Source: Klebsormidium nitens (taxonomy: Eukaryota > Streptophyta > Klebsormidiophyceae > Klebsormidiales > Klebsormidiaceae). From it: a stretch of 64,000 nucleotides of DNA. The stretch's first letter is position 1; each line of letters begins with the position of its first letter. The stretch lies in assembly GCA_000708835.1 (NCBI GenBank), contig DF237040.1, positions 62,001 to 126,000 of the forward strand. Direction: 5' to 3'. The notes below the pieces were generated by a model. The model had not been told where the DNA came from. It saw only the letters and a list, made by a program, of their open reading frames with translations, and ran no database searches. Positions 12,301 to 24,540 of this stretch are shown here, one piece after another. Both the position numbers and the translations under genes were made by a program.

Positions 12301-13101
12301 TACCGGTTTGCGAGGTGTAAACGGGCGCTTCCGCTGGGGGTCATGCGAAAGAAGGGGATCCCCCTGCCGGCGGAAGAGCTCGAGGTGAGCAATACCCCTC
12401 TGATCGCAGGCTCCTGTCAGGGCGGCTAAGCTGAATTGTGAGCTTTGGTCCTTTTTCCGAGTTTTCGGGCACACAATGCTGAGCAATTGTTCAGATACCC
12501 AGATTATCACCCCGCTAATCGCTAGGTGTTCGCCGGGCACGCTGTTTTGGCTTTTGGTCTTTGTAACCGATTTTCGCTGACGTGGGCGGTCAACAATGAC
12601 TTCGCTCGACTGCCGCGAAACCCCCTTTGCTCGGACTAAGGCGTTGTGATGGGCGTCGTTGCTCACATGCCTCCAGATCCCCTGTGGATTGTCTGGGCTG
12701 CTGAAATTTCCGACTTGAACAGCGTCTCTTCGGGTTTGAGACAAAGGTTTCAGAATACTCGAGGACTGGTTATGCTAATCTAAATGAGACGGCGACCTGG
12801 GAGTGGCAGTTTCACTAGAGGCTGTCAGCCTGGGAATACTGCCAAAGAGTGTCAACATAGAAGGGAAGGGTCTCCAGCAGCGATCACTTACCCATGCTGA
12901 CGACAGGCTTCTTAACATATCGCACAGAAGTAGAAGACGCTTTAGCTGCTCATGACTTTGTGCCGTGTTCTACAGGTATTGGAGGACGGTATCCTCTGGG
13001 AGAGCATTGAGTGGTCGCCTTCGGCTGTGTGGGTCCGGGGTAAAGAGCATCCTTTGACACGACTACAGTTCATGAGTCGGATTGTCCCAGTTGGATCATA
13101 G
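6337..13101 (+). CDS. HDC1: HDC1-like Rxt3-domain histone deacetylase complex subunit
   Basis: Nine coding exons join without phase conflict: 6337-7067, 7481-7488, 8558-8706, 9445-9505, 9988-10086, 10407-10618, 11207-11385, 12099-12384 and 12976-13101, giving 616 residues. The N-terminal 243 residues are a low-complexity Pro/Lys/Glu/Ala-rich tail. From about residue 245 the protein matches the Rxt3-like module of plant HISTONE DEACETYLATION COMPLEX 1: LWGTDVYTDDSDLVA at 302-316, then VLMHTGYY, a Lys/Arg-rich core with RVEKCW, and YNLCNEPWLKYS. The C-terminus, with WSPSAVWVRGKEH, also fits. In plants and yeast such proteins act as scaffold subunits of Sin3/Rpd3-type histone deacetylase complexes in the nucleus. 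It is shorter than the Arabidopsis protein because the disordered N-terminus is shorter. ATG 6337 is the first in-frame Met; an upstream TTG is not credible as a start. The exon 1 to exon 3 join depends on the 8-nt microexon. Confidence 0.85.
7481..7488 (+). other. 8-nt microexon of the HDC1-like gene
   Basis: Exon 1 ends in phase 2 and exon 3 begins as though it followed phase 1, so they cannot be joined directly. Between them, ATCTCCAG is flanked by a good acceptor (TCTCCTTGCAG) and a good donor (GTATGA). Adding these 8 nt restores the frame and gives GSPGLDHSLLYK across the junction. Confidence 0.75.
8689..8803 (+). repeat. Duplicated 5' splice-site region after HDC1 exon 3
   Basis: The end of exon 3 with its donor (AAACAAGCAGGTGAGGACAT, from 8697) is followed about 65-70 bp downstream, inside the intron, by a diverged copy (AAACAAGCAAACGTGTGAGG, from 8762). 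Similarity continues for about 20 bp (TTGTT, then AATTC). The second copy has an insertion at the donor and is presumably inactive. Confidence 0.55.
9310..9425 (+). repeat. Degenerate 11-12 bp tandem repeat in an HDC1 intron
   Basis: About nine to ten imperfect units close to CCTCAGATTAA (variants CCCTGATAAA, CCCTCGATTAA, CTCCAGATTAA, CCTCGGATTA) run up to about 20 bp before the acceptor of exon 4 at 9445. The units are A/C/T-rich and several contain a branch-point-like CTAAC or TTAAC. Confidence 0.6.
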
Positions 13102-14371
13102 TAGCGTGATTGCTGTTCTCATGCAGTCTTCAAGTGAGTGGGATAGTTCGATCATGCTTTTCGTCATCGGCCTTAGAGACTAGATCCTAGTGATTGCTTT
13201 GTCGACTTGACAGAAACAAGGCTTGGTTGAAAAGGGTGACCGCTTCAAAAGATCCAGATTTCTAACACCTCTATCAGGTTTGTGCATCTATGACCGAAGA
13301 AAGGCTTGCCATGCTCAACCGGATGCTTAACGGGGCATCATCCAATGCTGCATCTTTTAATTTCCGTCACCACGGACACTGCATGCACGTAAATTTTTGA
13401 AAGCTCAGAGCCACCAGTATCATATGCATCCGCACTGCGAACGGAGGTGTTCACATTAATACGAGCCCGTCTCTCACAGGCTCTGCATCAGGCACTTTGC
13501 CAGCTCCCCATGTGCAACGGCTTGTGCCATCCTGTGAGGCACCCGCCAACCAAAATCTGCTCCGGTATAACAGAGCAAACATGGCCCCCATCCGCAAACG
13601 TCTTGAATCTAGCGAAGTTGAACCGTCTACGGCCCAAATAACCGTGGTGTTTCCCAACCCCTGCCGCAGCAGATCGGATTCTGCTGAACAGCATGGCTCC
13701 TATATGCTAAGATAGGACATCATGCATGGGCATCATATCATGAGACATTCTTCGAGCTCCTGTGCCAGGATTAAATATCATCACCCACATTCAGCATGTA
13801 TTTTCTGCCCAAACACGGGCTTCGGCTTTGAGGCGCACCCCAGATGCAGACGCCTTTGCAATTCTCAGGTGACGAAGTTTTGGTACAACACTTTAAAGTT
13901 GACTGTTGTAATTCTTGATGTGACTAGCCGAACTCCTGCCTAGCTACCTAGCAGCGAAAGCTTAGCCCGCGGTGACCAGCGAGAAGCCTCACCTAGATTC
14001 TCCTCGGTGGTCCTGAGGACTTCCCGAGGGAGCAATTGAGCAAAGCGGTCCATAGAGGCGGCGAGCCCGGAAGAGTACACCGCCCACCAAATGCCGCCCG
14101 GATTGACTTTCTAGGGTTTCGTAAAACCCCAGGGCCAAGATGCCACTTCCAACTTCCAAGTTCATGCCAACGGCATTTTGCAATGCTCACAAGTATTGTC
14201 CAGGTAGCCTGTGAAGTGCCCCATTACGCTGACTATCATCTTGTCACCTCCAAACCTTCAACTGTCCACTAGAAAGAGGGCATCCTTCCGACTTTCTGCG
14301 AGCTGGGTGCAGTAGAGGCGCTAAGGAATCAAGGGAGCAATCCAGTTGGCTTGCTGAAGAGGTCTTGTTAA
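13102..14371. other. Intergenic; likely holds the missing 5' exon of the next gene
   Basis: This stretch follows the HDC1-like stop codon. It should contain the HDC1 3' UTR and the promoter and first coding exon of the EID1-like F-box gene, whose reading frame has no in-frame ATG of its own. I found no exon I could join with confidence; a CAG|GTAGCC site near 14200 is a weak donor candidate. Confidence 0.35.
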
Positions 14372-16857
14372 GATGGCGCAAAGCGCCTTGCTCATAGCGC
14401 GAGCAGCGGTCCTTCAAGTTGCGGCACGGGGATAGGCGACCTGAGCTCAGAATTGCTCAATGTGATCTTCCACAAGCTTGGCTCCAGCCCTGTCCACTTA
14501 GCGGCGCTTCCCAGCGTCTGCAAAGCCTGGCGTGGTGTCATGCAAGAGATTACTTGGCAGCAGCTCTGCCTGGAGATCGCTCCTGGATTGTGCGAGAGAA
14601 TGGGGTATGATGTGACCGATAAGCCCCCGGGGGGCTGGTTGGCCCTCCTCAAACTCTTGTTGTATTGCCCGGGCATGCGATTTGACAGAGGCTACATAAA
14701 TAAGGATGGGGAGGAGGGCGGCTTTCTGGAGTTGATGGGGCATGTGCAAGGGAAAGTGTGCGGGTTTCAGACAGGGCGCGTGGTTGCAAAGGATCTGTTG
14801 TTGAAGGAGCCGTTCCAACACGACTGCCTGTTCGTCACACCATTGTGTCGGCACGCGTGGCTTGATAGGGATAAAAAGCTTGCGGTCTGCGCCTGCCGGG
14901 GCATGGTGTGGGACTTTCCCTACTCAGCAATTGCAAAAGAGTCAGGGGCCATCAGATATGTAGAGGCGTCTCCCCAAGAACAGCAGCTGATGAGCAGTGC
15001 GGCCAAATGTCGCTGCACGTACTGTGGGACGCCCGTATTTGTGCTGCAGGAGGTTGTCTTTTTCAACATCCAGGAGAAGTTCCGTCATTGGTGGCAGCGC
15101 GTGTTTGACAGGTGTCTTCCAGACTGGTCTGATATTACCGGGCAGGTGTGTGGGAATGGACATCTGACGTTCGAAGTCTTCGGCAAGCGGTCAAAGCGGG
15201 CGCCATTTCTCAGTGGCAAGCCAATGGCTGGGTCTGGCCAAGGTCTTGTGGTGGAAACTTCTGGGGTCATTAAAAAGGTGTATAAGGAGCTCATGCCAGA
15301 GCCCCTTGATTTCTGCGAGCTCGACGTTTGCAGGAACTTGAATCCATACACGCTCTCTCGGAAACTGACGCGACTAGCCACGGAGATCCGAGATTTCGTC
15401 TGGGACGAGTGCGAAGATGGGGAGGGGATGCCCGAGGAGCTCGGCTGTGTTGACAATTTCAACACAATGTCTGATGTCATCGAGTGGATTCCAAGGCTGG
15501 AAACACGCATCAATGAGATCATTCAGATCTACAACAACAGCACCGCTGGAATCTACAAAGACAGCTCCGACAAAGACAGCTTTGACAGAAGAAGCGAGTC
15601 CGCAGAAGATGAGGAATTTTGCGAGGAGCTTCCTTTCTGGCGCGTTCCTTGGGCCGACCTTGGGGTAGTGAAAAGGCTCCAGGACACTTCTGTCACGGGG
15701 CGTGCTGCCCAAACGATTGGCGGTTACCTTTGCCATGACACATCAAGCGCAAAGATTGTAGTCAGTGCCAACATAAGGTTGGACCGCCTTTGTTCCTTTC
15801 AATACTGGGCGGAGCGCAGGCTTGAGCGATATGAAAAAGAGCGCAAAGAGGAAATTGAAGCTGCTCTAACGGAGGCCGGCTTGCAGAAACGTGGTGGTGA
15901 TTGGCCGTTCCCTGAGGGGGTTCAAAGCTATATCAAGGTGAGTTGGCGAAGAACCCTGTTGCTCCAAAACGAAAGTTGGCTGGTCTAGGCACACTGCAAG
16001 ACGCTCTTACGATCACTTTAGAGTTCAGATCATTTTGAGAATCCAGAGGTTCTTTGGACAATAACGGACCTGGACGGAACTGAAGGGCGATGAGAAGCAG
16101 GGAGAAGCAGCAAAACGTCTTCTCAAAGGCTCGTATTCAAGTGTGACCTTACCCCACGTCCGTCACGTTTGCAAGTCAAGCACTCGAGTTGTGCCCTTCA
16201 AAATGGTCTAGGTCTGTGGAACATCGAACGGCTTGTCCCGAAGCTTCGGATTGCGTCAACCCTTTCCTGCTTGCAGCTTCAACCAGCCCTCAAAAGCCTT
16301 TGTGCAATACTACTCGAGTTGAGAATGAAGAGTAGCGTGCCTTGCAACTTGTCGAACGTGCACCTCAGATCCACCCTTTGAGCTCTTTAGAAGATAGTAA
16401 AGTAGCTTGCCGTTTCTTGAGAATCGTTCGAGTTTCGTTGCAAGAGGTTGCCTGAACGCCTTAGACACATCAAACCAACGCTTCTTGTTCGACTTTGTAG
16501 GATCCGAACGTGCCGCTGGAAGACGCCATCGACCGCCAGCAACAGTTTCTGCTGAAGGAGAAGGAAAAGAGGGCTGCAGAGCGAGCTCAACGGCGAAATG
16601 AGACCGCCTTGCGTAGGGCAGAGCAAGAGGCGAAAGTTGCCGAGCGCAAGGCTTTGCGGGAACGAAAGAAAGCAGCAGAACGCGTGTTCAGGGCGTCGCA
16701 AGGGTTGGTGGTGTGTCGGGGCACGTCGGACGGGAAGAGCTGCAATAATCTCGGATCGGAAGCATGTGCCCTTTCGGCCTGTGGTAACTGTTGTCGTACA
16801 TACACGATGGGGGTGGTATGCGGACGCCATAGGAGGCTCAGGATTGCGGACTTGTAA
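14372..16857 (+). CDS. EID1-like F-box protein with coiled-coil and Cys-rich tail (5' end incomplete)
   Basis: Two exons, 14372-15937 and 16501-16857, join in phase 0 (AAG|GTGAGT to TTTGTAG|GAT) and give 640 residues. Residues about 24-70 form an F-box (LSSELLNVIFHKLG, then LPSVCKAWRGVM). The following GGWLALLKLLLYCPG and the Cys pairs CRCTYCG and CGNGH match the arrangement of plant EID1-like F-box proteins. Members of that family are SCF ubiquitin-ligase adaptors in light and stress signalling. A roughly 330-residue acidic and helical extension follows. Exon 2 encodes a highly charged Arg/Lys/Glu coiled coil of about 60 residues and a tail with eight Cys/His (CGNCC, then CGRH), probably zinc-binding. 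The frame is closed by a stop at 14369 and has no ATG before the F-box, so a 5' exon is missing. The family call is from motif memory; the tail is unusual for it. Confidence 0.6.
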
Positions 16858-17687
16858 GCTAGCTGCACGCAAGCAATTGTATGCAGACAACTGCGTAGAA
16901 ACTTTGTGAATATGGCAAACATGATGACTGTGTGCATGCCCAGATTGCAATCAACGCCAGGGAACGTCGGATTCACCATGAGCCGTTCCGGCGTGTGCAG
17001 GCTGACCGACTGTATCAAATTTGATTCCAGTCAACATTATGCGCAGGCTTCCACACTGCGCATGCCGTGGTGCAGCTCCTTTGTGAGTCGATTAGTAATA
17101 CCTAAACGATAAACGAATAAGCCGTACACGCATGCGGGGTACGTTTTGCTTTGCATATGAACCATGCAAAAGATATATGGCGCAACAATTCAAAATCAGA
17201 TGGTTGACAAAAAAGCTGCAGGTTCGCATGTGGTATGTTATGCTGGCAATATGCTGCATGAGCTATCATAATCGAAAATACGTAATAGCAGAGTCAACAT
17301 GGCAGCAGGCTGTGCATGTGAGATGAATCTCATGCAACATCAGCTTATGTTAGCGCGGCCCTGGCACCGTGCTGGCATCGCATGTGCCGATTGCATTCGC
17401 GCGCTGGACACGGCATAGGCAATCATGTGAATATTCATCGCAAGACCTACTCAGTCGGCACGTGTCTATTTGTTATAAAAGCGGTGCTTTCGACGGTCCG
17501 TCACTTGTTTGCCTCCATTGGGTCAAAGGATATCCAAAAGCCTTAGGGGTTCAGATAAAATGGGACCCTTGAAGAATGGGCGATTTGGCAGCTATAAATC
17601 GCCCAACTATAAATCCATCATCAGTGTTTGATTCGCCAGCTGCACCGCCCATTACACGCCGTCGATGTGCGGAGCTCCTCCGCCCTT
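16858..17687. other. Convergent intergenic region
   Basis: This region lies between the stop codons of the EID1-like gene (plus) and the Hint-domain gene (minus). It should hold both 3' UTRs. The middle, about 17100-17340, is AT-richer, with no credible reading frame. No other feature was recognised. Confidence 0.5.
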
Positions 17688-20600
17688 TCATTGCACGTTG
17701 TTCAGCCACGCAGCATTCAGGCGCTCCGCCACGGAATTGGGCAGAACGCCGGAAGCGACGAGCGCAGGGAAGGTCGCCAGCTTGTGCGCGAGCACGCTCG
17801 GAGGGAGCGCGCGCGTGAACTGCAAAGCCGCGACGCCATTGGCTAGGATGCCGCCGCTCAGGGTTTTGGGGTTGTAGAGGCCGGTCTGGAGGCTGCGAGA
17901 GGTCCGGATGACAGTGACCGGAACGAGTCCGCGGGCGGAAACGGACTCTCCGCCCATTGCGCCAGGCAAAACCCAGACCGTGTCGGCCACCTGCACACAC
18001 ACGTTGATCGAAGTTCAGAAGCAGCCCGAGTAAAGAGACAGCGCGGCTGCTCACGGCTACTGTTCCGAAAATCTTTGAAAGATTGGCAGATCGCCGTTGA
18101 CAGGCAGTATACCCGTTTTGCTTTCACCGTGAAGAGTGCGGCAGATTAGCGGATGTCCACTATTTGCATCATCTATCCATGAAGCGCACATTAAAGGACG
18201 GTAGCGCCGAACTTCTGAGGGTTCCGAGCGATAAGATCTGAAGACAAAAATCATGCCTGCCTTCGTCCACTTTTTTCAAGCCTATTGTAGCCCCATTGTA
18301 AGCATGCAGTAGGATTCAAAGATTAAGTGAACCTGCCGAATTTCCGGCCTAAAATACCAGAGAGTGCACGTCTCTGAAGGGGTGGGAAAGCATTCAGGCC
18401 CACCTGGACATCGGAGGCGCGCACGATCTGCGCGCGCGTTGCGAAGGGTTGGGCGTCAAGAACCGAATCGGAGGCCGCCTTGGCGGCCGCGAAAATGTAG
18501 TGGTCGGGGGTAAGCGTCAGATTGTGGCCGGTGGAAGTCTCCAGGGTCACGAACTTGGCCTGGACACGAAGGGGAGGGCTTTTGTGATCGGTTCGTGCAA
18601 TTCTAGGAACAGTGATAAAGTACGAATAATGCAGAATCTGTGGCAACACGGAGAAGCGCAAGCCAAAGCCAACTATCAAACGAAAAGCTTGGGTTGCAGG
18701 CTTTTGGTCTCGTTCTGCTCGACCGACTACGCGACATATTGCAGGATGCCAAGGTGCCTTTGTCATTCCCGGTGACGATTGGGACGCTTGTAGTACTCAG
18801 CACGCCTACTCTCCGGGAAACGTTTGGGACCAGTTCTTTCGTGGAGGCGTTCGATTGCGCTCTACTCTTGCTGCAGTCCGTTTGCTTGATCAATTTCTAT
18901 TCTAAAGGATGTCGGCTCACAATACTAACTTCGATGAGCTTCTGGCGGGTTTTAAACCCATTAGTACACCATGCAGCTAATAAAATCTAAACAACCTGTT
19001 TTTGTGGTCGATTACCTGTTCTTCCAGTGCTTTGTGGGAGAAGAAGAAGATTCGTTCGCGCATGAGCGCCCCCGTCGAAGCGTCTACTGCAATGACCTGC
19101 ATCCAGAGAGCGCGCTTTTCATGCTCTGAGGGCGCGCAATCACAGGGCCAATCCAGAACGGGACTATCGACCCTTGCAAGACCATCAGAGTTTCTACAGA
19201 TTTCCGTTTCATTGGCGAGGCTTCTCGTGTCCAGAGCCTTCGAGGCAAATCACGACGAATTCAGGTAACATTCCTCTTTCTCCGCGGACATTCCCTCAGC
19301 GTACTCGAGAGCTGCGAACTTCCCTGCGCACCTCCATGACTGAAGAGAATTTTTCTCGGTCGGCTTCATTGTCGTGGGCGTACTGAAGCTGGGCAGGATC
19401 TGGGCGCTGATTTTCAGCTTCACGAAGGCTTGACAAAGATGACAGCCCACGACTCACTGTATCGCCAATGGCCAGCTCCGCCATTCTGCGCGTCGTCCCC
19501 TCAAAGTCCGTCAGCACGCGCGCGTCGGCCGTGAAGCAGCCGCTCGCGCTGACCCCGCCGCCGGCCGCGCCGATCGCGGCGCACGCGGTCGCCTCCGCGG
19601 CCGCGACGTTGTCGTTGCTCAGAATCAGGTTGACCATCTCGTGACACGCCTCCTTGACCAGGTTTTCTCCCGTGGCAAGCTGCAGGAAAGAAGGAACACA
19701 TTTTGTCCATTACCGGGCCCTGGTGAGAGGGGTCCGTTTCCGGTCGGGACGTTGCGTCACTCACCGAGTGCATTTGCAAACGAGCAACAAGCAAGGACAT
19801 TGGTCAGTCTCGTTTCCCGGCCAGTTTCTTGCTAGGCACGCGTCGCATCAGAAAAGTGTGTTCCATTTGAACTTACAAAAGTATTCATGCTTGAAAGCAG
19901 GCCCTATCAAGGACCAATTTGAAGACAGCATGGGTTAGAAAAGCGCCATGTGAGAACCAGGCACATTTCCGGGCTCAATAGATGGTTCGGCGACTTGTAA
20001 AAAACAGCTCTCGAAACAAATGTTTCATTTATAATGCAGATTGCTGACTACCTTGAGGCAGACTGACTCCCACAATTCTAACAGAAGCGACAGATACCGA
20101 CAGGGTGTGCATTCTCGACCTACCTGGATCACCGAGTTCAGGATCCCCACGTATTTAGGTGCAAATTTGGAGACCAGCTTCGTGCAAAGTTGCGCCGCGC
20201 CAGCTTGAATCTCGTCCCCGTATTCCTGCCATCCTTCGTCCAGCGTCTGCGAGCATGCATCGGCCTGGGCGCAAACAAAAAAGAGAGGCGGATAAGTAAG
20301 TTGTCTCCAGATGCAGAGCTTAAGGCAGAGCCTGAGAGGAGACTGCGGGATGCACTAGAAGAACAGCAGTTCCCGCGCCTTCGTGCGATCTCCTAATCCA
20401 CAAGTCCATGAAAGCCCTTTGCTTGGACAAGCGTAACGGCTTTTAAGGATAAGTGAGAGCCTTATCCTTCGGGTCGTGTAGACTTTTTGGAAGTGTGTTG
20501 TGAGTGTTCCGGTACGAACATCGTATTGGCCTGTCCAGCAAACGGTCCCCCGACATCAAGTCTCCCAATCGCATCTTGTTTTCGATCACCCCGATTGCAA

Positions 20601-21029
20601 GCAACCCTAGATGCTAACAAACTCCGAGTTGGTCGAAAGGAATGGAAAATACTATGTGAAGTCTGCTTTGAATAAAACTGGTCTGAAGTTGAGTTTCCTC
20701 CGTGCCGTTGAAACCTGCGAACTCTCAGCAGCCCGTGGATCTTCCTCAACACTCGGCTTCTGCAACTTGACGCCACAGGAGAAGCGATTACTTCAGTCTG
20801 AGAAAGAAAAACATACCCTGGTGTCTTGAGGAGTTTCAAGGTACGCCTGGCACTCCGACAGGGAAGACGTGTAGACCGCCACGTCGACGTTGCTCGCGCA
20901 GAAATCGTCACTGCAGGTACATTCTCCTGCCACGCAGCACAGGTTTGCCCGCACCGCTCCTGGGCCGACCGCTAGGATCAGCAGAAGCGCGGCCACCCAC
21001 CAACGCAAAGCATTGCTCGTGGAAGCCAT
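17688..21029 (-). CDS. Secreted Hint (hedgehog/Hog-type) autoprocessing protein
   Basis: Six exons in phase 0 throughout: 21029-20817, 20264-20124, 19679-19458, 19096-19016, 18559-18404 and 17990-17688, giving 371 residues. Residues 1-28 are a clear signal peptide (MASTSNALRWW, a Leu-rich core, then VRA). Residues 29-165 are Cys-rich, with at least nine Cys. A Hint module starts at Cys166 after Gly165 (GCFTADARVL, then ELAIGDTV), with the block-B motif TPDH at 236-239. It ends with the Hog signature GLYNP (308-312) and ANGV (321-324). In known Hint proteins the first Cys attacks the preceding peptide bond through an N-S acyl shift; in hedgehogs the N-terminal part is then released and modified. 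There is no hedge signalling domain, and no intein-like terminal His-Asn is visible. The start is supported by the signal peptide. What the N-terminal Cys-rich part does is unknown. Confidence 0.8.
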
Positions 21030-24000
21030 GGCGAAGTATCTGTGTTTGAAAGAGTGCAGCAGAGTAAGAAGGGGCATTTTGGATTGTGACTGGTTGCTGG
21101 TCCAGCGCTGGGGGAAGCGTAGAAAAAGAATGGGACTTTCCTACGTGAAGATGGGTCGGGAGGCAGGCTTGTACTGAAGATCATGGAGTGGTGGTCAGAC
21201 GAGTAAATCAAGGTTGAAGGACATAGAGACAGCCACACACAAACATCTAGGTTTTGAGTAACTCTGTTTGCCTTTCACGGCACCTTTTGTTCGCTCTGAG
21301 TTATTCGACCAAGGCAGGAAACGAGATAAACGCCCTGATAAGCGATGAGCAATGCAGACATCAGATTGGATGCATCTATGTGGCGAGCTTACAAGGACCG
21401 CCTCATAATGGAGGAGTCTGCAATTGCACGGCAGGATGATCCAATCATGACTCACCGCTCCTCTACCACGACCGGAGGTCGACGCCCGCGCGTTGTGCGC
21501 TTGCGCTGCTGCTCTTGAAGCTTTGCCACGGGCTCGCCCAAAGCTCCAAAGAAGCCTTCAGAAGAAGGTGCACTTTGGAGCTCCTTTATCTTACCGTAAG
21601 AAAGCTTGCTCGATCTGAATGCAGCTGATTGCTCTCCGGAAACAGCGAAGCTTGGAATGAGGCTCGCAACTAATCTTGGTCCGTATTTGTGCACTCGCCT
21701 CTTACAAAAAGGTGGAGAAGCTAGTGCAAGGAAACATACTTTGAGCAGCCCTCAGCGCAGCGTGACCAAACGCAGCGGTTAAGAACGAGAAACCGCCCAG
21801 TAGAGAAAAGTTGACGCACTCCTGGCCAAGTCTCGCTGCCAGGCTCGGAACAGTACTGGACACCAAGGGCTGTCTCACTGTATGTATGCTAAATCGTAGC
21901 TATAGCTATAACCTACAAGTAAGCTGCGGACACTTCTCCGCACCCATGATCCGATGTACAACTGTACAGCTAAGAGAAAGCCTAGCTTGGCACTGTTGAG
22001 AAGCATGGTGCACGCGGGTCCAAGTATCAACCCTGTACCTGTAGGACTCTTCATCTGGTCCCATTTTGGTAGTATAGGATAGATGAGCAGCTGCGCACTA
22101 CTGGAAGTTGGAAAGTTGCCACCCCCGCAGGCAGCCCCACGGGTCCCACGGTCGGTGCACATGGGTCTCACATTCTTTGTCTGCTGGCTACGCTTCAACT
22201 TGTGCAACTTGCTGTGGCTGCAAAGTAAGCTCAAATGATTGGCCAGCACGTGTCTTCGAGCAGACCTGCAAATTGAAGCCGTAGGCCAGGTCTCTCCTTG
22301 GATGGTCTGACATCATGGTCATATCAACCGCCTTTGCATGATGCATCAGCTTATACACTAGGAATATTCCTAAACGGCGAACCAGACAATTCCGTCGAGT
22401 ATGCCCTAAGTGGACCTCAGCTGTTGACCCTAGCTGGTGGACGTCATCATGCACTGCAATGCAGTATAGTTACAACAGCAATCTGTCCCCGACTCTGTCG
22501 GTCCGCGTTCCCAGACGCTTACGATTGCAGACGCATGCATGATGATTATGCGGATGTTGCAGCCAAACGCAGTTTGGCAAGGGGCATTCAAGCTATTGCC
22601 TCACGTGCATGCTGCTTGAGGCTCTGGCCAATCACATTCCCGCGTCGGTACACGGGACGTGCACGGGACGGTAGCCGCGAGAGCAGACGCGTCAGCTCAG
22701 TGCGCAAGTTGACCAGTTCTCAACGTTTGCCCTGTAGGCTTGTGACAGTGCGAGATTGCGAATGTGTCTTCGCGAGAACGATGTCGTCATTATTGTCGGG
22801 ATGTCGCTGCGGTTGCTATGACAACACTACGAGATCGAGGTGGCCTAAGCCCCACTGCCAAGAACGAAAGTCAATTGAACATGTTATCGTGTACAAGTCG
22901 GTTACTCGTGAGCTCGTGTACGGCTGCTGTTATCTCCAGTAGAGAAGACGGATTCAATAGTCCGTCTTTCAAACTTGAATATGAAAGCACTGGTCCGACA
23001 GCTCAGTTCAGATTGAACGAAACAATGGAATCGAACGCGCGGATATCGGAAGACGATATGAACCGTCCAATCCTGTCTAGCAGTGGTTCATGACCATGGA
23101 TGCCAACGTCCAACGCACGAAATGCACGTGTAAATGCTTGTGCAATATCACCGTACAACAAGGTGCCGTTCCATACCAGCTGAGAAAGCAGGACAGGCAC
23201 TGTAGCCAGTCAATGGCAGGCGCCGCATGCATGTTGCGGCGAGCAGCGGCTTCGACTTTCTTGCAGCTCATACGCGGACTCGACCACTGTGCATTATGCA
23301 ACGCTTAGCACGGGATCAGCATGAAGTGCCAATAGGACCTAGTCTGAGTGCCAGTGCTGATGTCGGTGATTCCGCCTCCACTTATGACACTTAGCACTAG
23401 CAGCCGCCGGCCGCGCGCGGCAGCGGTTCAGTTGAGTGCCGCGTTTCCAGTGAATCGTGACAGTGACAGTGTACCTCAAAGGGCATTATACAACTGCACG
23501 CCGCTCGCGCACTCGAAATCGAGGGCTGACGAGTCGGCGTCGCAAACATCGGAAGGCCTCGGTTGAGTCTCAAGATCCAAAAATACATCGGCAATACAAT
23601 TTGAGCTTACCCGGTATCTCAATTTGCGCCCGGTTCACAAGGCCTCATTGGGTGGCCATTGTCGCCGGCCCGACTGTAGGAGTTTGTAAACAGTCAAGGT
23701 CCATTTGATGGCGGACCTTGAATCGGGCCCCTTGGCGGACGGCCCACGGCTTAAACGAAGGAGCTCAGCATGAGTGATCGAAAACCCTCTTTTCGATCGC
23801 AATCTTTTTTGCAGAGTGCGGGTCGAATCTCTTGTATACTCTGATATCATGGGCGCGGATTGCACATGAGGAGAGCATTAGAGTTCCGATCATGGCCAGG
23901 GGCCATGTTGCAATTCGTTACGCAGGGATGTTGCAATGATGGCAGAAGTTCAGTGACCGAACGCACATGTTCGAACATGCATATGGGGCGAGCCTTGACG

Positions 24001-24540
24001 GACGTACTCGCACTAATAAGGACTCACAGATCGTTCGGACTCATGTGGGGTTCTCTGGTTGAGAAAGGTTGTTATACCACAATACGAAATGATTGTCGTA
24101 GATATAACTTGCGATAATCACGCGTTGTGCATCGTTGGGTTGCTGAGTCTATCAAAAATGTCGATCAGGACCATACACCGGTGTCAATACAGAGGACTCA
24201 GATGTCGTCATGTGCACTTCGTGTGATATTTAGATTGGTTGAATATGTCAATGCCTCCTCCAACTAAGCCATATCAATATGAACATAGTCCCTACTTCCG
24301 ACAAAGATCAATGGTGCGGTATGCCTTAACCAATCTACCTTTTACGTTTTTTTCGGCGCTTCCTACGCATCGCCCACATACAACCGAGCACATCCTTCTG
24401 CTCTTCGAACCCCCGTGCCCTGCCAGCCCTCACCGTTCTCAATCAACATATTCAATCCAATCTCCTACCACAGCCTTGCCGAGCACTTATGTTGGAGTCG
24501 TATGCCAAGCATTTATGCTGGCCAGTCAATGGCCGAGCAC
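21030..24540. other. Gene-poor region with one possible orphan exon
   Basis: This stretch lies between the Hint gene start and the ClpP stop. One minus-strand segment, about 21694-21452, could be an exon: it encodes a Lys/Arg-rich stretch (KLQEQQRKRTTRGRR) and stops at a perfect GTGAGT donor, but no partner exon could be joined. The long plus-strand frame 22298-22942 has no domain, and its composition matches surrounding non-coding DNA. Nothing else was recognised. Confidence 0.4.

Noticed and set aside
17688-19679. The Hint module as an intein inserted in a host protein
   Set aside because: There is no C-terminal His-Asn and no downstream extein. The module ends the protein and has the Hog-type GLYNP/ANGV end, so an autoprocessing Hog module fits better.
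22298-22942. Plus-strand frame of 214 codons
   Set aside because: Its start is not supported, it has no domain, its residue composition is typical of random translation, and a minus-strand frame overlaps it.
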